A stretch of 64,000 nt of DNA from Peptococcus simiae (GTDB lineage Bacteria; Bacillota; Peptococcia; Peptococcales; Peptococcaceae), in NCBI RefSeq assembly GCF_046097595.1, contig NZ_JBJUVG010000002.1:1-64000 (forward strand), read 5' to 3'. Below the pieces are notes generated by a model. It ran no database searches and was not told the DNA's origin. It saw nothing but the letters and a program-made list of their open reading frames with translations. A program made the translations under genes and the position numbers. Of the stretch, positions 25,545 to 35,600 are shown one piece after another (the stretch's first letter is position 1; each line of letters starts with the position of its first letter).

Positions 25545-26765
25545 ATGGCAGAAAAAAAGACGATCGTCAATAGCCTGCTATTTAAACTCATTGTAGGTAT
25601 CGCTATCGGTATAGCCCTGGGCTCGGTAGCCAATGAGACAGTGATTGTCGTCATTGCCACTTTTAAAACGATTATCGGGGACTTAATCGGTTACATTGTC
25701 CCCCTAATCATCTTAGGCTTTATCACCCCGGCCATTGTTTCCTTAAAACAGAGTGCGGGCCGGATTTTAACCGTTACCCTGGTCATTTGCTATACCTCTT
25801 CGGTAGGGGCGGCCCTGATGAGCTTTGCCGCCGGTACAGTGATTATCCCCTACTTGAACATTAGAGACCATACGGGGGCCGGCCGGGAAATTCCCGAGTC
25901 CTTATTCCAGTTGACCATTGACCCGATTATGCCGGTCATGACTGCCCTCATTACAGCGGTCCTCATCGGGCTGGCGGTTCTATGGACCGATTCCAAGACC
26001 TGGGAGAATCTACTGGGCGAATTCCATAAAATTGTTCTCGCCATTGTGGAAAAAGTGGTCATTAATATCTTGCCCTTCTACATTGCTGCGACCTTTGCCG
26101 GCCTGGCCTATGAAGGGGCCATTATCTACGAATTACCGGTCTTTATCAAGGTCATCTTCATCGTTATTATTGGTCATTTTATTTGGTTAGCCCTCCTATA
26201 TGGGATTGGGGGCTTTCTATCGAAGACCAACCCCAAGGAAGTCTTTAAGCACTATCCACCGGCCTATATGACCGCAGTCGGCACCATGAGTTCAGCAGCC
26301 ACCCTGCCGGTTGCCCTCCGCTGTGCCCGGAAGGCCAAGACGCTAGATCCGGAAATTCGAGACTTTGCCATTCCCCTTTGCGCCAATACCCACCTTTGCG
26401 GTTCGGTGCTGACGGAAGTCTTCTTTGTTATGACCGTTTCGCAAATTCTCTATGGGGAACTGCCGGCGGTTTCAACTATGCTGATCTTTATTTTCCTGCT
26501 CGGGATATTTGCCATCGCTGCGCCTGGGGTACCGGGGGGAACTGTTGTAGCCTCCCTAGGCCTGGTCATTTCTGTCCTGGGCTTTGACGATAACGGCACG
26601 GCCCTGCTCCTATCGATTTTCGCCCTCCAGGATAGCTTTGGGACGGCCTGTAATGTAACCGGTGATGGGGCCATCAGCCTCATGGTCACCGGGATCTTTA
26701 AAAAAGTCCCTGGTCGCAATGGTAACCCGCCCCACCAGGAGGACGCCCTTAGCAGTGAACTGTAA
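25545..26765 (+). CDS. Dicarboxylate/amino acid:cation symporter (SDF/DAACS family)
   Basis: This 406-residue membrane protein is a sodium- or proton-coupled symporter of the dicarboxylate/amino acid family (GltP/SstT/DctA group). About eight helices and two re-entrant hairpins are suggested. Diagnostic segments are GYIVPLIILGFITPAIVSL, the first hairpin region MSSAATLPVALRCARK, FVMTVSQILYGEL, and the second hairpin APGVPGGTVVASLGLV followed by DSFGTACNVTGDGAISLMV. Such proteins import glutamate, serine/threonine or C4-dicarboxylates; the exact substrate is open. It is monocistronic, with its own terminator. Confidence 0.9.
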   Translation: MAEKKTIVNSLLFKLIVGIAIGIALGSVANETVIVVIATFKTIIGDLIGYIVPLIILGFITPAIVSLKQSAGRILTVTLVICYTSSVGAALMSFAAGTVIIPYLNIRDHTGAGREIPESLFQLTIDPIMPVMTALITAVLIGLAVLWTDSKTWENLLGEFHKIVLAIVEKVVINILPFYIAATFAGLAYEGAIIYELPVFIKVIFIVIIGHFIWLALLYGIGGFLSKTNPKEVFKHYPPAYMTAVGTMSSAATLPVALRCARKAKTLDPEIRDFAIPLCANTHLCGSVLTEVFFVMTVSQILYGELPAVSTMLIFIFLLGIFAIAAPGVPGGTVVASLGLVISVLGFDDNGTALLLSIFALQDSFGTACNVTGDGAISLMVTGIFKKVPGRNGNPPHQEDALSSEL

Positions 26766-26769
26766 AAAA

Positions 26770-26803
26770 AGACCTGTCTTCTGCAAAGAAGGCAGGTCTT
26801 TTT
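26770..26803 (+). terminator. Terminator after symporter gene
   Basis: A 12-bp stem (26770-26781; 26788-26799, one wobble) with a 6-base loop and T's. Confidence 0.9.
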
Positions 26804-26823
26804 GGCTGAATAAGGCTATTAAG

Positions 26824-26852
26824 TTGACACATTCGCTAAATATAAGTACAAT
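26824..26852 (+). promoter_or_regulatory. Promoter of nfnAB
   Basis: Perfect TTGACA (26824-26829), 17 bases, TACAAT (26847-26852). The leader is about 55-60 bases long. Confidence 0.87.
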
Positions 26853-26857
26853 TCTAA

Positions 26858-26880
26858 TAATAGGCCTATCATACCTATTA
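26858..26880. repeat. Dyad at the nfnAB transcription start
   Basis: TAATAGG (26858-26864) and its exact reverse complement CCTATTA (26874-26880) are separated by nine bases. It overlaps the predicted +1 region and could be a repressor operator; no factor can be named. Confidence 0.45.
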
Positions 26881-26914
26881 AAGCGCAACACGGGGAAGAA
26901 GAGGAGGGAAGACA

Positions 26915-27784
26915 ATGTATACCATTGTTGACTACAAGCATTTAGGGGGCTTAACACACGAAATGAGTGTTGAGGCACCACAGCTGGCTAAGAAAGCACA
27001 AGCCGGTCAATTTCTGATTATTCGGATTAATGAGGAGGGCGAACGCGTGCCCTTAACCATTGCCGATTCAGATGCGGAAAAAGGTACCATTACCATTGTA
27101 TTCCAAGCAGTTGGGCGGTCTACGGATGAATTGGCCCAACTGCGCACCGGTGACCAACTGGCTGATGTTGTTGGGCCACTGGGTCGTGCCAGCGAAATTG
27201 AAAAGTATGGTACAGTCGTGATTGTCGGCGGTGGGGTGGGAATCGCGCCTATTTATCCCATCGCTAAGTCACTGAAAGCAGCAGGCAACCACGTGATTTC
27301 CATCATCGGCGCCAAGAATAAGGACCTGCTCTTCTGGGAAGACAAAATGGATTCCGTCTCTGATGAATTGCACATTGCGACAGATGACGGTTCAGTTGGC
27401 CACAAGGGCTTTGTTACGGATATCTTAGAAGAGGTTTGTAGCAAGGGTGATGTGGCTGCGGTCTGGGCGGTTGGTCCCATGATTATGATGAAAAACTGCG
27501 CCCGGGTCACCAAACCCTTCGGCGTCAAAACCTTTGTCAGCATGAACCCGGTCATGATTGATGGGACCGGGATGTGCGGTGGTTGCCGGATCCAGGTCGG
27601 CGCGGATACCAAATTCGCCTGTGTTGATGGACCGGAATTTGATGGCCACCAGGTTGACTTTGACCTGGCTATGAAACGGTCTGCCTATCTAAAGAACTTA
27701 GAAGCAGAAGGTCGCCAGTTCTACCATGACCACCAATGCAACCTCGGTCTTGAGCACGATGACCGACCGGTAAAGGGGGTTTAA
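26915..27784 (+). CDS. nfnA: NfnA-type ferredoxin-NADP(H) oxidoreductase subunit alpha
   Basis: This 289-residue FAD/NAD-binding protein matches the small subunit of NADH-dependent reduced ferredoxin:NADP oxidoreductase (NfnA; also called sulfide dehydrogenase beta). It has an N-terminal FAD-binding barrel (VPLTIADSDAEKGTITIVFQ), a nucleotide-binding stretch VIVGGGVGIAPIYPIAK, and a C-terminal [2Fe-2S] region with MCGGCRIQVG, FACVDGPEFDG. In Clostridia, NfnAB bifurcates electrons between NADPH and ferredoxin/NAD. The gene is followed by its large subunit after two bases. Sulfide dehydrogenase activity is another named function of the same family. Confidence 0.92.
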   Translation: MYTIVDYKHLGGLTHEMSVEAPQLAKKAQAGQFLIIRINEEGERVPLTIADSDAEKGTITIVFQAVGRSTDELAQLRTGDQLADVVGPLGRASEIEKYGTVVIVGGGVGIAPIYPIAKSLKAAGNHVISIIGAKNKDLLFWEDKMDSVSDELHIATDDGSVGHKGFVTDILEEVCSKGDVAAVWAVGPMIMMKNCARVTKPFGVKTFVSMNPVMIDGTGMCGGCRIQVGADTKFACVDGPEFDGHQVDFDLAMKRSAYLKNLEAEGRQFYHDHQCNLGLEHDDRPVKGV

Positions 27785-27786
27785 CT

Positions 27787-29181
27787 ATGGCCTCCAAAGC
27801 AGCTAGACATGAGATGCCCACCCAGGATCCGGGAGACCGCATCCGTAATTTTAATGAAGTCGCCCTGGGTTATGACCACGATACAGCCGTGGCTGAAGCT
27901 CAGCGGTGTTTGAATTGTAAAAATCCCCGCTGCGTCACCGGCTGCCCGGTATCTGTTACCATTCCGGCCTTTATTGAGGCGGTGGCCAATGATGACCTAC
28001 CTCTGGCCGTTGAACGTTTAAAGGAAAAGACCAGCCTGCCGGCTGTTTGTGGCCGGGTCTGCCCTCAAGAAAACCAGTGCGAAGGCGAGTGCATCCTGGG
28101 CATCAAAGGGGAACCGGTGGCCATCGGGCGGTTGGAACGCTTTGTAGCCGACTGGGAAGCGGAAAACATGGAAACCAAGGCCCCAGAGATTGAATCCAAT
28201 GGCCATAAAGTCGCCATCATCGGTGCAGGGCCTGCGGGCCTGGCCTGTGCCGGGGACTTGGCTAAAATGGGCTATGAAGTGACGGTTTTTGAAGCCCTGC
28301 ATACCCCCGGTGGGGTTTTGATGTACGGGATTCCGGAATTCCGTCTGCCCAAGGCCGTTGTCCAGCGGGAAGTGGACTACATCCGCTCCCTTGGCGTTGA
28401 ATTTAAGGTCAACAGCATCGTCGGTAAGCTCTATGATATTACTGAACTCCGGGATGAATTGGGCTTTGAAGCCTTCTTTATCGGGACGGGTGCAGGCCTG
28501 CCCCATTTTATGCACCTGCCCGGCGAAAACCTGAACGGGATCTTTGCCGCGAATGAATTTTTAACCCGGTCCAACCTGATGAAGGCCTATGATTACCCCA
28601 ACCATGCGACCCCCATTAAAATTGGTAAAAGGGTAGCCGTTATCGGCGGGGGCAACGTGGCCATGGACGCAGCCCGGACGGCCCTACGGCTTGGTGCGGA
28701 AAAGAGCTATATCGTTTACCGGCGGAGTAAGGACGAGCTGCCGGCCAGAAAAGAAGAACTGGAACACGCCATTGAAGAAGGCGTTGAACTGGTCCTCCTG
28801 TCATCACCGATTGCCTATATGGGCAATGAAGATGATGTGGTGACCGGGATGAAGTTACAAAAATTTGAACTGGGGGAACCGGATGCCAGTGGCCGTCGTC
28901 GGCCCGTACCCATTGAGGGCGCCGTCGAGGAAATGCCTATTGATACAGTTGTTGTAGCCATCGGCCAAGGGCCCAACCCCATTTTGACAGATAATACCCC
29001 TCACTTAGATATTACAGACCGGGGCCTCATTATCACTGATGAGACCGCCCAAACGTCTATTGAGGATGTTTACGCTGGTGGCGATGTCGTTACCGGCGCA
29101 GCCACGGTTATTAAGGCCATGGGTGCCGGCAAAGAAGCGGCATATGCCATTGATCAATACCTGAAAAACAAGGCTGAGTAA
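27787..29181 (+). CDS. nfnB: NfnB-type large subunit (glutamate synthase small-subunit family)
   Basis: This 464-residue flavoprotein is the large partner of the preceding NfnA-like gene. Its N-terminal four-cysteine motifs (RCLNCKNPRCVTGCPV; CGRVCPQENQCEGEC) bind two [4Fe-4S] clusters, followed by a FAD-binding VAIIGAGPAGLACAGDLAKM, an NAD(P)H-binding VAVIGGGNVAMDAARTALRL, and the end motif DVYAGGDVVTGAATVIKAMG. The same layout occurs in GltD, but the absence of gltB and the NfnA partner favour the transhydrogenase. A terminator follows. Confidence 0.94.
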   Translation: MASKAARHEMPTQDPGDRIRNFNEVALGYDHDTAVAEAQRCLNCKNPRCVTGCPVSVTIPAFIEAVANDDLPLAVERLKEKTSLPAVCGRVCPQENQCEGECILGIKGEPVAIGRLERFVADWEAENMETKAPEIESNGHKVAIIGAGPAGLACAGDLAKMGYEVTVFEALHTPGGVLMYGIPEFRLPKAVVQREVDYIRSLGVEFKVNSIVGKLYDITELRDELGFEAFFIGTGAGLPHFMHLPGENLNGIFAANEFLTRSNLMKAYDYPNHATPIKIGKRVAVIGGGNVAMDAARTALRLGAEKSYIVYRRSKDELPARKEELEHAIEEGVELVLLSSPIAYMGNEDDVVTGMKLQKFELGEPDASGRRRPVPIEGAVEEMPIDTVVVAIGQGPNPILTDNTPHLDITDRGLIITDETAQTSIEDVYAGGDVVTGAATVIKAMGAGKEAAYAIDQYLKNKAE

Positions 29182-29192
29182 GCCGGAGATAG

Positions 29193-29222
29193 GCGGACGC
29201 TCTCAGGGCGTCCGCTTTTTTT
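29193..29222 (+). terminator. Terminator after nfnB
   Basis: A perfect 8-bp GC-rich stem (29193-29200; 29208-29215), 7-base loop, then seven T's. Confidence 0.9.
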
Positions 29223-29238
29223 ACATAGGAGGTTTTTC

Positions 29239-32200
29239 ATGGAACTGTTGGTTGCCCCTCATGAGCAAATCGCTCATGAGGCTGTTTTAGAAGCCCTCAA
29301 GGGCCACCATCGTAGAGGGGAGTCGGCTTATTTATTGGTCCCCGAGCAATTCACCCTACAGAGCGATATTCACCTCTTGGAGGCCTTGGAGGTCAAGGCC
29401 GTCATGGACATCAAGGTAAAAAGTTTTGCCTCCCTAGCCCGCGAAGTCCTGGGGCGGATTGAAGGGGCCGGGCGCCAGTATATCGGGAGCAGTGCCAGAG
29501 ACCTGGTCTTTTACCAGGCTGTTTTAGAGGAAAATGACCAGCTCCGCCTGTATAAAAATGCCCACCGGCAGACAGGTGTCCTCCGGGCCATTGCGACCAC
29601 GGTTGCCAACCTGCACGCAGCAGGCATCAGCACCCAGGGCCTGCAGGCCTTAGCGGACCGGACGGACCTACCGGCGGCCTTGAGAAATAAATGCCACGAT
29701 ATGGCCCTGTTGCAAGGCCGGTATGAGCAGCTTTTAGGAGACAGCTACCTGGATGGGGAGGCCCGCTTGCAGACCCTGGTAGAAATCCTTCCTCAGGCTG
29801 ACTACCTAAAAAAAATCCACCTCTACTTTGATGCCTTCCAGCGGATGTCGGCCCTGGAACTGGCTATTCTGGATACCCTCAAGCAAATGGGGGTGCCCAT
29901 CCATGTGGTGGTGACCCTACCTTACGGGACCTGTGAACAGGACCGAGCGCCGGATGAAGTGGCCAACCACGAAGCTTATGCCAGTAACTGGGCCTTTGCT
30001 GCGGCCCTGAAAAAAATAGCCGGCCCTGCGCTCAAAATTAAAGAAGTCCGGTCTAGCCGGGCCGTCCTCCCGGACCTGGCCGGCCTGGCCAAGGCAGCCT
30101 TCAGTACCACACCGACAGAAGCCGTGGAAGAGATGATCCATCTAGGGCTCATGCAGGCGCCGACCACCGATATCGAGGTGGAAACCCTGGCGGCTCTCCT
30201 GCGCAAAAAGGTGGTAGAGGATGGGTGCCGGTGGCGGGACATTACCGTATCGGTCACCGCACCGGATGAGTATTTTCCCCTGGTCCGGCGGATCTTTGCT
30301 GACCATGATATTCCCGTCTTTATTGATGAAAAACGCTATATTACCGATAACCCCCTCCTCCAGGGGATTTTTGCAGCCCTTGACCTGGTCGACTACGACT
30401 TCCGCCAGGAGGATGTCTTTGCCTATCTCAAGGGCGGACTCTCTGCCATTGATGACCGGCTTCTAGAGGGGCTGGAACGGCATGCCCGGGCGCGGAAATT
30501 ACGGGGGCAGATGTTCTTTAAAGAGGACAGTTACGCCGTAGATGAAGACCGCTTTCATTCCGCCGACCGGCTGGCCATGGCCCAGGCGGATGCCCGGGCC
30601 GCCAAGGAGGGGGCCAGGATCCTAAAGGAGGAGCTGGAAGACTTTTACCTCTCCTGCCAGAAGGAAGAAACTGTCCTGCACTTTTCAACGGCCTTTTACC
30701 ACTTTATCAGCCAGCCCCAGTGGACCCGGCAGTTCACGGCCCTTCAGGAGGCCCTGGCTGAATGGCCCAACCCGGCCCTGGTCCAGGAAAATGAGCAGAT
30801 TTTTAATGCAATTATTGAATTCTTAGAGCAACTGGTCACCGCTCTGGGCCAGTTGACCATGCCCTTTAAAGAGTATGCCCGGCTCCTGCGGGAAGGGCTG
30901 GAAAACATCTCCATCGGCATCATTCCCCCGGCCCAGGACCAGGTCCTGGTCGGGGCCCTGTCCCGGACCCGGACCAGCCGTACCCCCATCCAGCTCATCC
31001 TGGGCCTATCGGATGCCTGGTACCCGGCTGTCCAGGGCGAGGCCGGTGTCTTTGCCCAGGAGGAGCAGGAGCGTCTTAAGGACCTGGGCATCCACTTGGG
31101 CCAGAGCCAGGCCGAGGCCACAGGTGATGAAGCGGCCGCCCTCTTCCAGGCCTTTACCCGGCCCACCGAGCGGCTGGTCCTTTCCTGGCCAGGGTCAGAC
31201 CACGGCGGGCAGACCATGAACCGGTCCCGCCTGATCCGTCAGGTCGAAGCCCTGGCTCCCCAAGTCAAGGTGACCAGTGCCTACCAGTTGGGCCAGCGCT
31301 TGCGCCGGTATAGCAAGCCCCTGGCCTTGCGGGATACCCTGGCCGGCCTGCGGCGGGTTCAAGCCGGGCAAGGGCTAGCGGCAGGGGCAGCTGAGGAACT
31401 GGGGACCTACTACCGCTTTTTTATGGAAGATGACCCCCTGCGCCGGTCCTTTTTGCAGGCAGGCTTTCGTTATACCAACAGGCGCCTGCCCCTGACCGAC
31501 CAGGTCAGTGAAATCCTTTACCCCTCCCTGGCCAAGGGCCGGGCCAGCGTATCCGAGCTGGAATCCATGTGTGCCTGCCCCTACCAGCACTTTATCCGCT
31601 ACGGCATCCGCCCCCATGAAGAAGAGGTGGCGGACATGAAATACAATGAAATTGGCTCTCTAATCCATGCGGCTCTGAAAAAATTAACAGAGGCCTACAG
31701 CTCCGAGCGGGCCCAAGGAGGCAGCCTGGAAGAAGCTGAGGTCCTGCCCTTGATTCGGCAAGCCCTGGAAGAAGAAACCGGCCAAATTATTGGTCAAAAA
31801 AGGGCCCAGTCCGGGCGAAACCATATCTTCGGCCAGCGGCTCAAGCGGCATACCGAGCGGACTGCCCTGCAGATTTTCCGGCAGCTTGAAGTCAGTGACT
31901 TTAAGCCCGCCGGCCAGGAGGTGCGGTTTGGCCGTCAGGAAAAACTGCCGACTGTCATCCTGGATACCGGGGTGGAAACCATCCGTCTGGAAGGAATCAT
32001 CGACCGGATCGATGCTGCTGAAGACGCGGTCCGAATTGTTGACTATAAAACCGGCAGCAAGACCTTTGACCTGAATGCCGTTGCCGGCGGCCTCCAGCTG
32101 CAACTCCTGCTCTACTTACGGGCGGCCCTGGCCTCGGGCTTATGGGACCGGGCCGGCGGGGTCTTTTACCTGCGCCTGCGGGACTTATTGGTCCTGGATA

Positions 32201-32601
32201 CGAGTGATGACCCGGAGACCATTGCAGCGGCGGTTATTGACGCCCTGCTCTTAGACGGGATTGTCATCGATGACCCTGCCATTTTAGAAAAAATGGACCC
32301 GGGCATTACGGAAACAGGGGGGAGCATCCTCCGGCTCAAGGGCCGGGCCAAGGCCATTGAGAAAAAGACCAACGTCTTGTCTGCTCAAGAGATGGACCAG
32401 TTGATGACCTATGCCGAAGAGATGGCCAATTGCGCCGCCCAATATGCCCTGGCCGGCCTGATTGATAATGCCCCCCTATTGATTGGCCAGGTCAGCCCCT
32501 GCCAGTATTGCGACTATCGGCATATTTGCCGGTTTGAAGCGGGTATGGCGGAACGGACGGCCTCAGCTGATGATTTAGGCTTGGAAGGAGGAGAGGCATG
32601 A
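29239..32601 (+). CDS. addB: AddB/RexB, helicase-nuclease subunit B
   Basis: AddAB processes DNA double-strand breaks for RecA, the Gram-positive counterpart of RecBCD. The 1120-residue AddB carries the C-terminal nuclease domain with RIDAAEDAVRIVDYKTGSK and the iron-sulfur cysteines: Cys780 in CPYQHF and Cys1088/1091/1097 in CQYCDYRHIC. Its N-terminus (MELLVAPHEQIAHEAVLEAL) lacks the usual Walker A GxxGSGKT of Bacillus AddB, as in RexB-type subunits, so the motor function rests on AddA. It overlaps addA by four bases (ATGA). GGAGG lies before the ATG. Confidence 0.95.
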   Translation: MELLVAPHEQIAHEAVLEALKGHHRRGESAYLLVPEQFTLQSDIHLLEALEVKAVMDIKVKSFASLAREVLGRIEGAGRQYIGSSARDLVFYQAVLEENDQLRLYKNAHRQTGVLRAIATTVANLHAAGISTQGLQALADRTDLPAALRNKCHDMALLQGRYEQLLGDSYLDGEARLQTLVEILPQADYLKKIHLYFDAFQRMSALELAILDTLKQMGVPIHVVVTLPYGTCEQDRAPDEVANHEAYASNWAFAAALKKIAGPALKIKEVRSSRAVLPDLAGLAKAAFSTTPTEAVEEMIHLGLMQAPTTDIEVETLAALLRKKVVEDGCRWRDITVSVTAPDEYFPLVRRIFADHDIPVFIDEKRYITDNPLLQGIFAALDLVDYDFRQEDVFAYLKGGLSAIDDRLLEGLERHARARKLRGQMFFKEDSYAVDEDRFHSADRLAMAQADARAAKEGARILKEELEDFYLSCQKEETVLHFSTAFYHFISQPQWTRQFTALQEALAEWPNPALVQENEQIFNAIIEFLEQLVTALGQLTMPFKEYARLLREGLENISIGIIPPAQDQVLVGALSRTRTSRTPIQLILGLSDAWYPAVQGEAGVFAQEEQERLKDLGIHLGQSQAEATGDEAAALFQAFTRPTERLVLSWPGSDHGGQTMNRSRLIRQVEALAPQVKVTSAYQLGQRLRRYSKPLALRDTLAGLRRVQAGQGLAAGAAEELGTYYRFFMEDDPLRRSFLQAGFRYTNRRLPLTDQVSEILYPSLAKGRASVSELESMCACPYQHFIRYGIRPHEEEVADMKYNEIGSLIHAALKKLTEAYSSERAQGGSLEEAEVLPLIRQALEEETGQIIGQKRAQSGRNHIFGQRLKRHTERTALQIFRQLEVSDFKPAGQEVRFGRQEKLPTVILDTGVETIRLEGIIDRIDAAEDAVRIVDYKTGSKTFDLNAVAGGLQLQLLLYLRAALASGLWDRAGGVFYLRLRDLLVLDTSDDPETIAAAVIDALLLDGIVIDDPAILEKMDPGITETGGSILRLKGRAKAIEKKTNVLSAQEMDQLMTYAEEMANCAAQYALAGLIDNAPLLIGQVSPCQYCDYRHICRFEAGMAERTASADDLGLEGGEA

Positions 32602-35600
32602 AAAGGACACCCGCACAAGAACAAGCAGTGACCCTCCGGGGGCAGGATATCCTGGTTTCAGCTGCCGCTGGGAGCGGTAAGACCCGGGTCCTGATCGATC
32701 GGATTGTTCAGATGGTTGCTGAGGAAGGACTTCCCCTGGAAAAAATGTTGGTGGTGACCTTTACCCGGGCCGCCGCCGGTGAACTAAAGGACCGGTTGGC
32801 CCTTGGCCTGGAGGAGGCCCTCAAAAGGGCTAAGGCCGCTGCCGACCAGGACCAGGTCAGCTTTTTGCACAAGCAATTGAGTTACCTGCCCCAGGCCAAT
32901 GTGAGCACCTTACATGCCTTCTGCGCCAAGATGCTCCGCAGCCACTTTAAAGCAGCCGGCCTTGAACCAAACTTCCGCATTCTCCAAAGCGCCCCGGCCA
33001 GTAAGCTCTTAAATGATGCCCTGACCACGGTCTTTGACCAGGCCTATGAAGACGGTGAGACGGTTTTTGCGGACCTGGTTTGGGCCTATGGCGGGGCCAA
33101 TGATGACCAGCCTCTCCGCCGGATGGTGGAAAAGCTCTTACAAGAGGCCAGGACCCGCCCCCAACCCAGCGAATGGCTGGCGGCCTGTGGCCAGGGCCCG
33201 ACAGATGACCTGCCGGAAGCCCTGAGCCGGGCCTTCCTGGACCTGGTACACATGACCGCCCAACAAATGACTGAGGCCCTGGAGGCCATGGCCCGGCTCC
33301 TACAGGACCCGATGGCTGAGCCCCTGGCCCCCTATCTGGAGACCCTGGCTGACGACCATGTCTTGGTTGAAGCCGTTGACCAGGCGGCCATGGAGGCCCT
33401 TGAAGATGCCTTTAATCGTCTAGCCCCCCTTAAGGTCGGCCGGCTCAAGTCGGTCCGCCTTAAAAAGGATACCGATGAGGGGGTCCGGGACCTTCAGGAG
33501 GCCTTTAAGGACCTGCGGGATAGCGGGATCAAGAGTCCCCTCAAGAGCCTGCTGGACCTCCTGCCCCCGGGCGGCATGCCCCAGGTTTTGGCCGACCGGC
33601 AGGCGACCTTACCCCGGCTCCAAGCCCTGGGTCAGTTGACGAAGTCTGTTTTAGACCAATACAATGCGCTAAAGACGGATAAGAACAGCCTGGACTTCAA
33701 CGATTTAGAGAGCCATTTCCTCCGCTTACTGGAGGATGAAACAAGCCTGGCGGCCATCCGCCAAGAGGCCAGCTACATTTTCTTTGATGAATACCAGGAT
33801 GCCAACCGCATCCAGGAAGCAATCATTATGCGCCTGGCCCAGCCGGACCGTCTTTTCTTTGTGGGCGATGTCAAGCAGGCCATCTACCGCTTTCGCCAGT
33901 CGGATCCGGGCCTCTTTTTACGCCGGTATGAAGCCTATGACCAGTCTCAAGGCCGGGAAACCCTAATCCACCTGTCTGAGAACTTCCGGTCTCAGCCGCG
34001 GATTTTACGGGCCTGTAACAGGATTTTTATGCCCCTCATGACCAAGCGCCTGGGCGAGGTGGATTATTCCGCTCCTGGCCAGGCCCTGGTTCCCGGCCAG
34101 GCCGGTCAGCCTGAGGATAAGCCGGTCGAATTGGTTTACCTCAACCTGGACGAGGCCTATGATGGGGAAAGCAAGTATTATAAAGAGGGCCGGTGGATGG
34201 CGGAGAAGATCAAGGCCCTGGTCCGGGAGGAAGGCAAGCGCTACCGGGATATGGCCATCCTCATGCGGACGCCCCGGACCCACCTGGCCGATTATGAACG
34301 GGCCTTCATCGATGCGGAAGTCCCCTACTATTCGGATAACAGCCTGGTCGGTTTTGAAAATATGGAAGTCCGCCTCTTCCTCAATATGCTGGAAGTCATC
34401 AATAACGACAGCTACGATGGCCCCCTCCTGGCGGTCCTGACTTCGCCCTTTGCCGGCTTGACCGATGAAGACCTGGCCCGGATCCGCCTGGCTGAGCCCA
34501 AGGGGCGGTTTTCGGCTGCGGCCAGAGCGATGGCAGCGACCGGGGAAGGGCCCATCGCCGACCGGTTACGCGACTTCTATGACCGGCTTGACCGCTACCG
34601 GCTCCGGCTCAAGATGGTGACCATTGACCACTTTGCCCTGGAGCTCTTGCAAGGGTCCGGTTATGGGGACTTCTTAAAGGCCATGCACCAGGGCGAGGAC
34701 CGGTATGCCAACGTGGCCGCCCTGATTGACCTCATGGTCGAGTACGTCCGTTTTTCCCACAGTGGCCTAGACGGTTTCCTGCGGCATATCGAGGACATAA
34801 AAAAAGCGCCCGGCGATAGCCTTCAGCCGGCCGTAACGTTAACAGAGCAGGATGACTGCGTCCGCTTGATGAGTATCCATAAGAGTAAGGGACTGGGCTT
34901 TGATACGGTCTTTTTGGCAGACCTCTACCACACCTTCAACCTCCGGGATACCACTGACCCCCTCCTGGTCCACCAGCGACTGGGTTGTGCCTTGAATGTC
35001 GTGAACCTGGAAGCCTACACCGTCCGGCCCTCTTTTGAGAAAAAGATCATCGGGCAGGTGATCCGCCAGGAAAGTGTCAGTGAAGAGGTCCGGCTCTTGT
35101 ACGTCGCCGCTACCCGGGCCATTAACCGGTTGATCCTCCTTGGCCGGGAGCCCAAGAAGGAGGAGGGCCTCCTGCCTCGTGGCGCCCTGACCTTCAAGTT
35201 ATGGACCGGCCGGTCCTTCGGGGACTGGCTGGCCCTCCTGGCACGGGCAGGCGAGTTGGAAGGGGAGGACCTGGTCATCCGGCACCTGACGCTGGAAGAA
35301 GGGGAAGAGGGGGATAAGAGTCCCCTTGCCCTAGCGGACCTGCCGGTTCATGCAGCCTTTTTGGAGGACTTAAAGCGGACCCTGAGCCAGCCCTACCCTT
35401 ATCTGCGGGATAGCCAGGAACCCTATAAAAAAACCGTTAGTCAATTGGCGGAAGAAAATCGACTAACGGATGGGGTGGCCAAGGCCTGGCCGTCCTACTT
35501 TGGACCGGTAGGGCCGACAAACGACTGGCGGCGGCCACACTTCTTAGATGAAGCCTATCATTTTACGGCCCAGGAGCAGGGAACGCTGCTCCACCGGGCC

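Noticed and set aside
27787..29181. Glutamate synthase small subunit (GltD)
   Set aside because: The preceding gene is an NfnA-like subunit and no gltB is present, so NfnB is the better reading.
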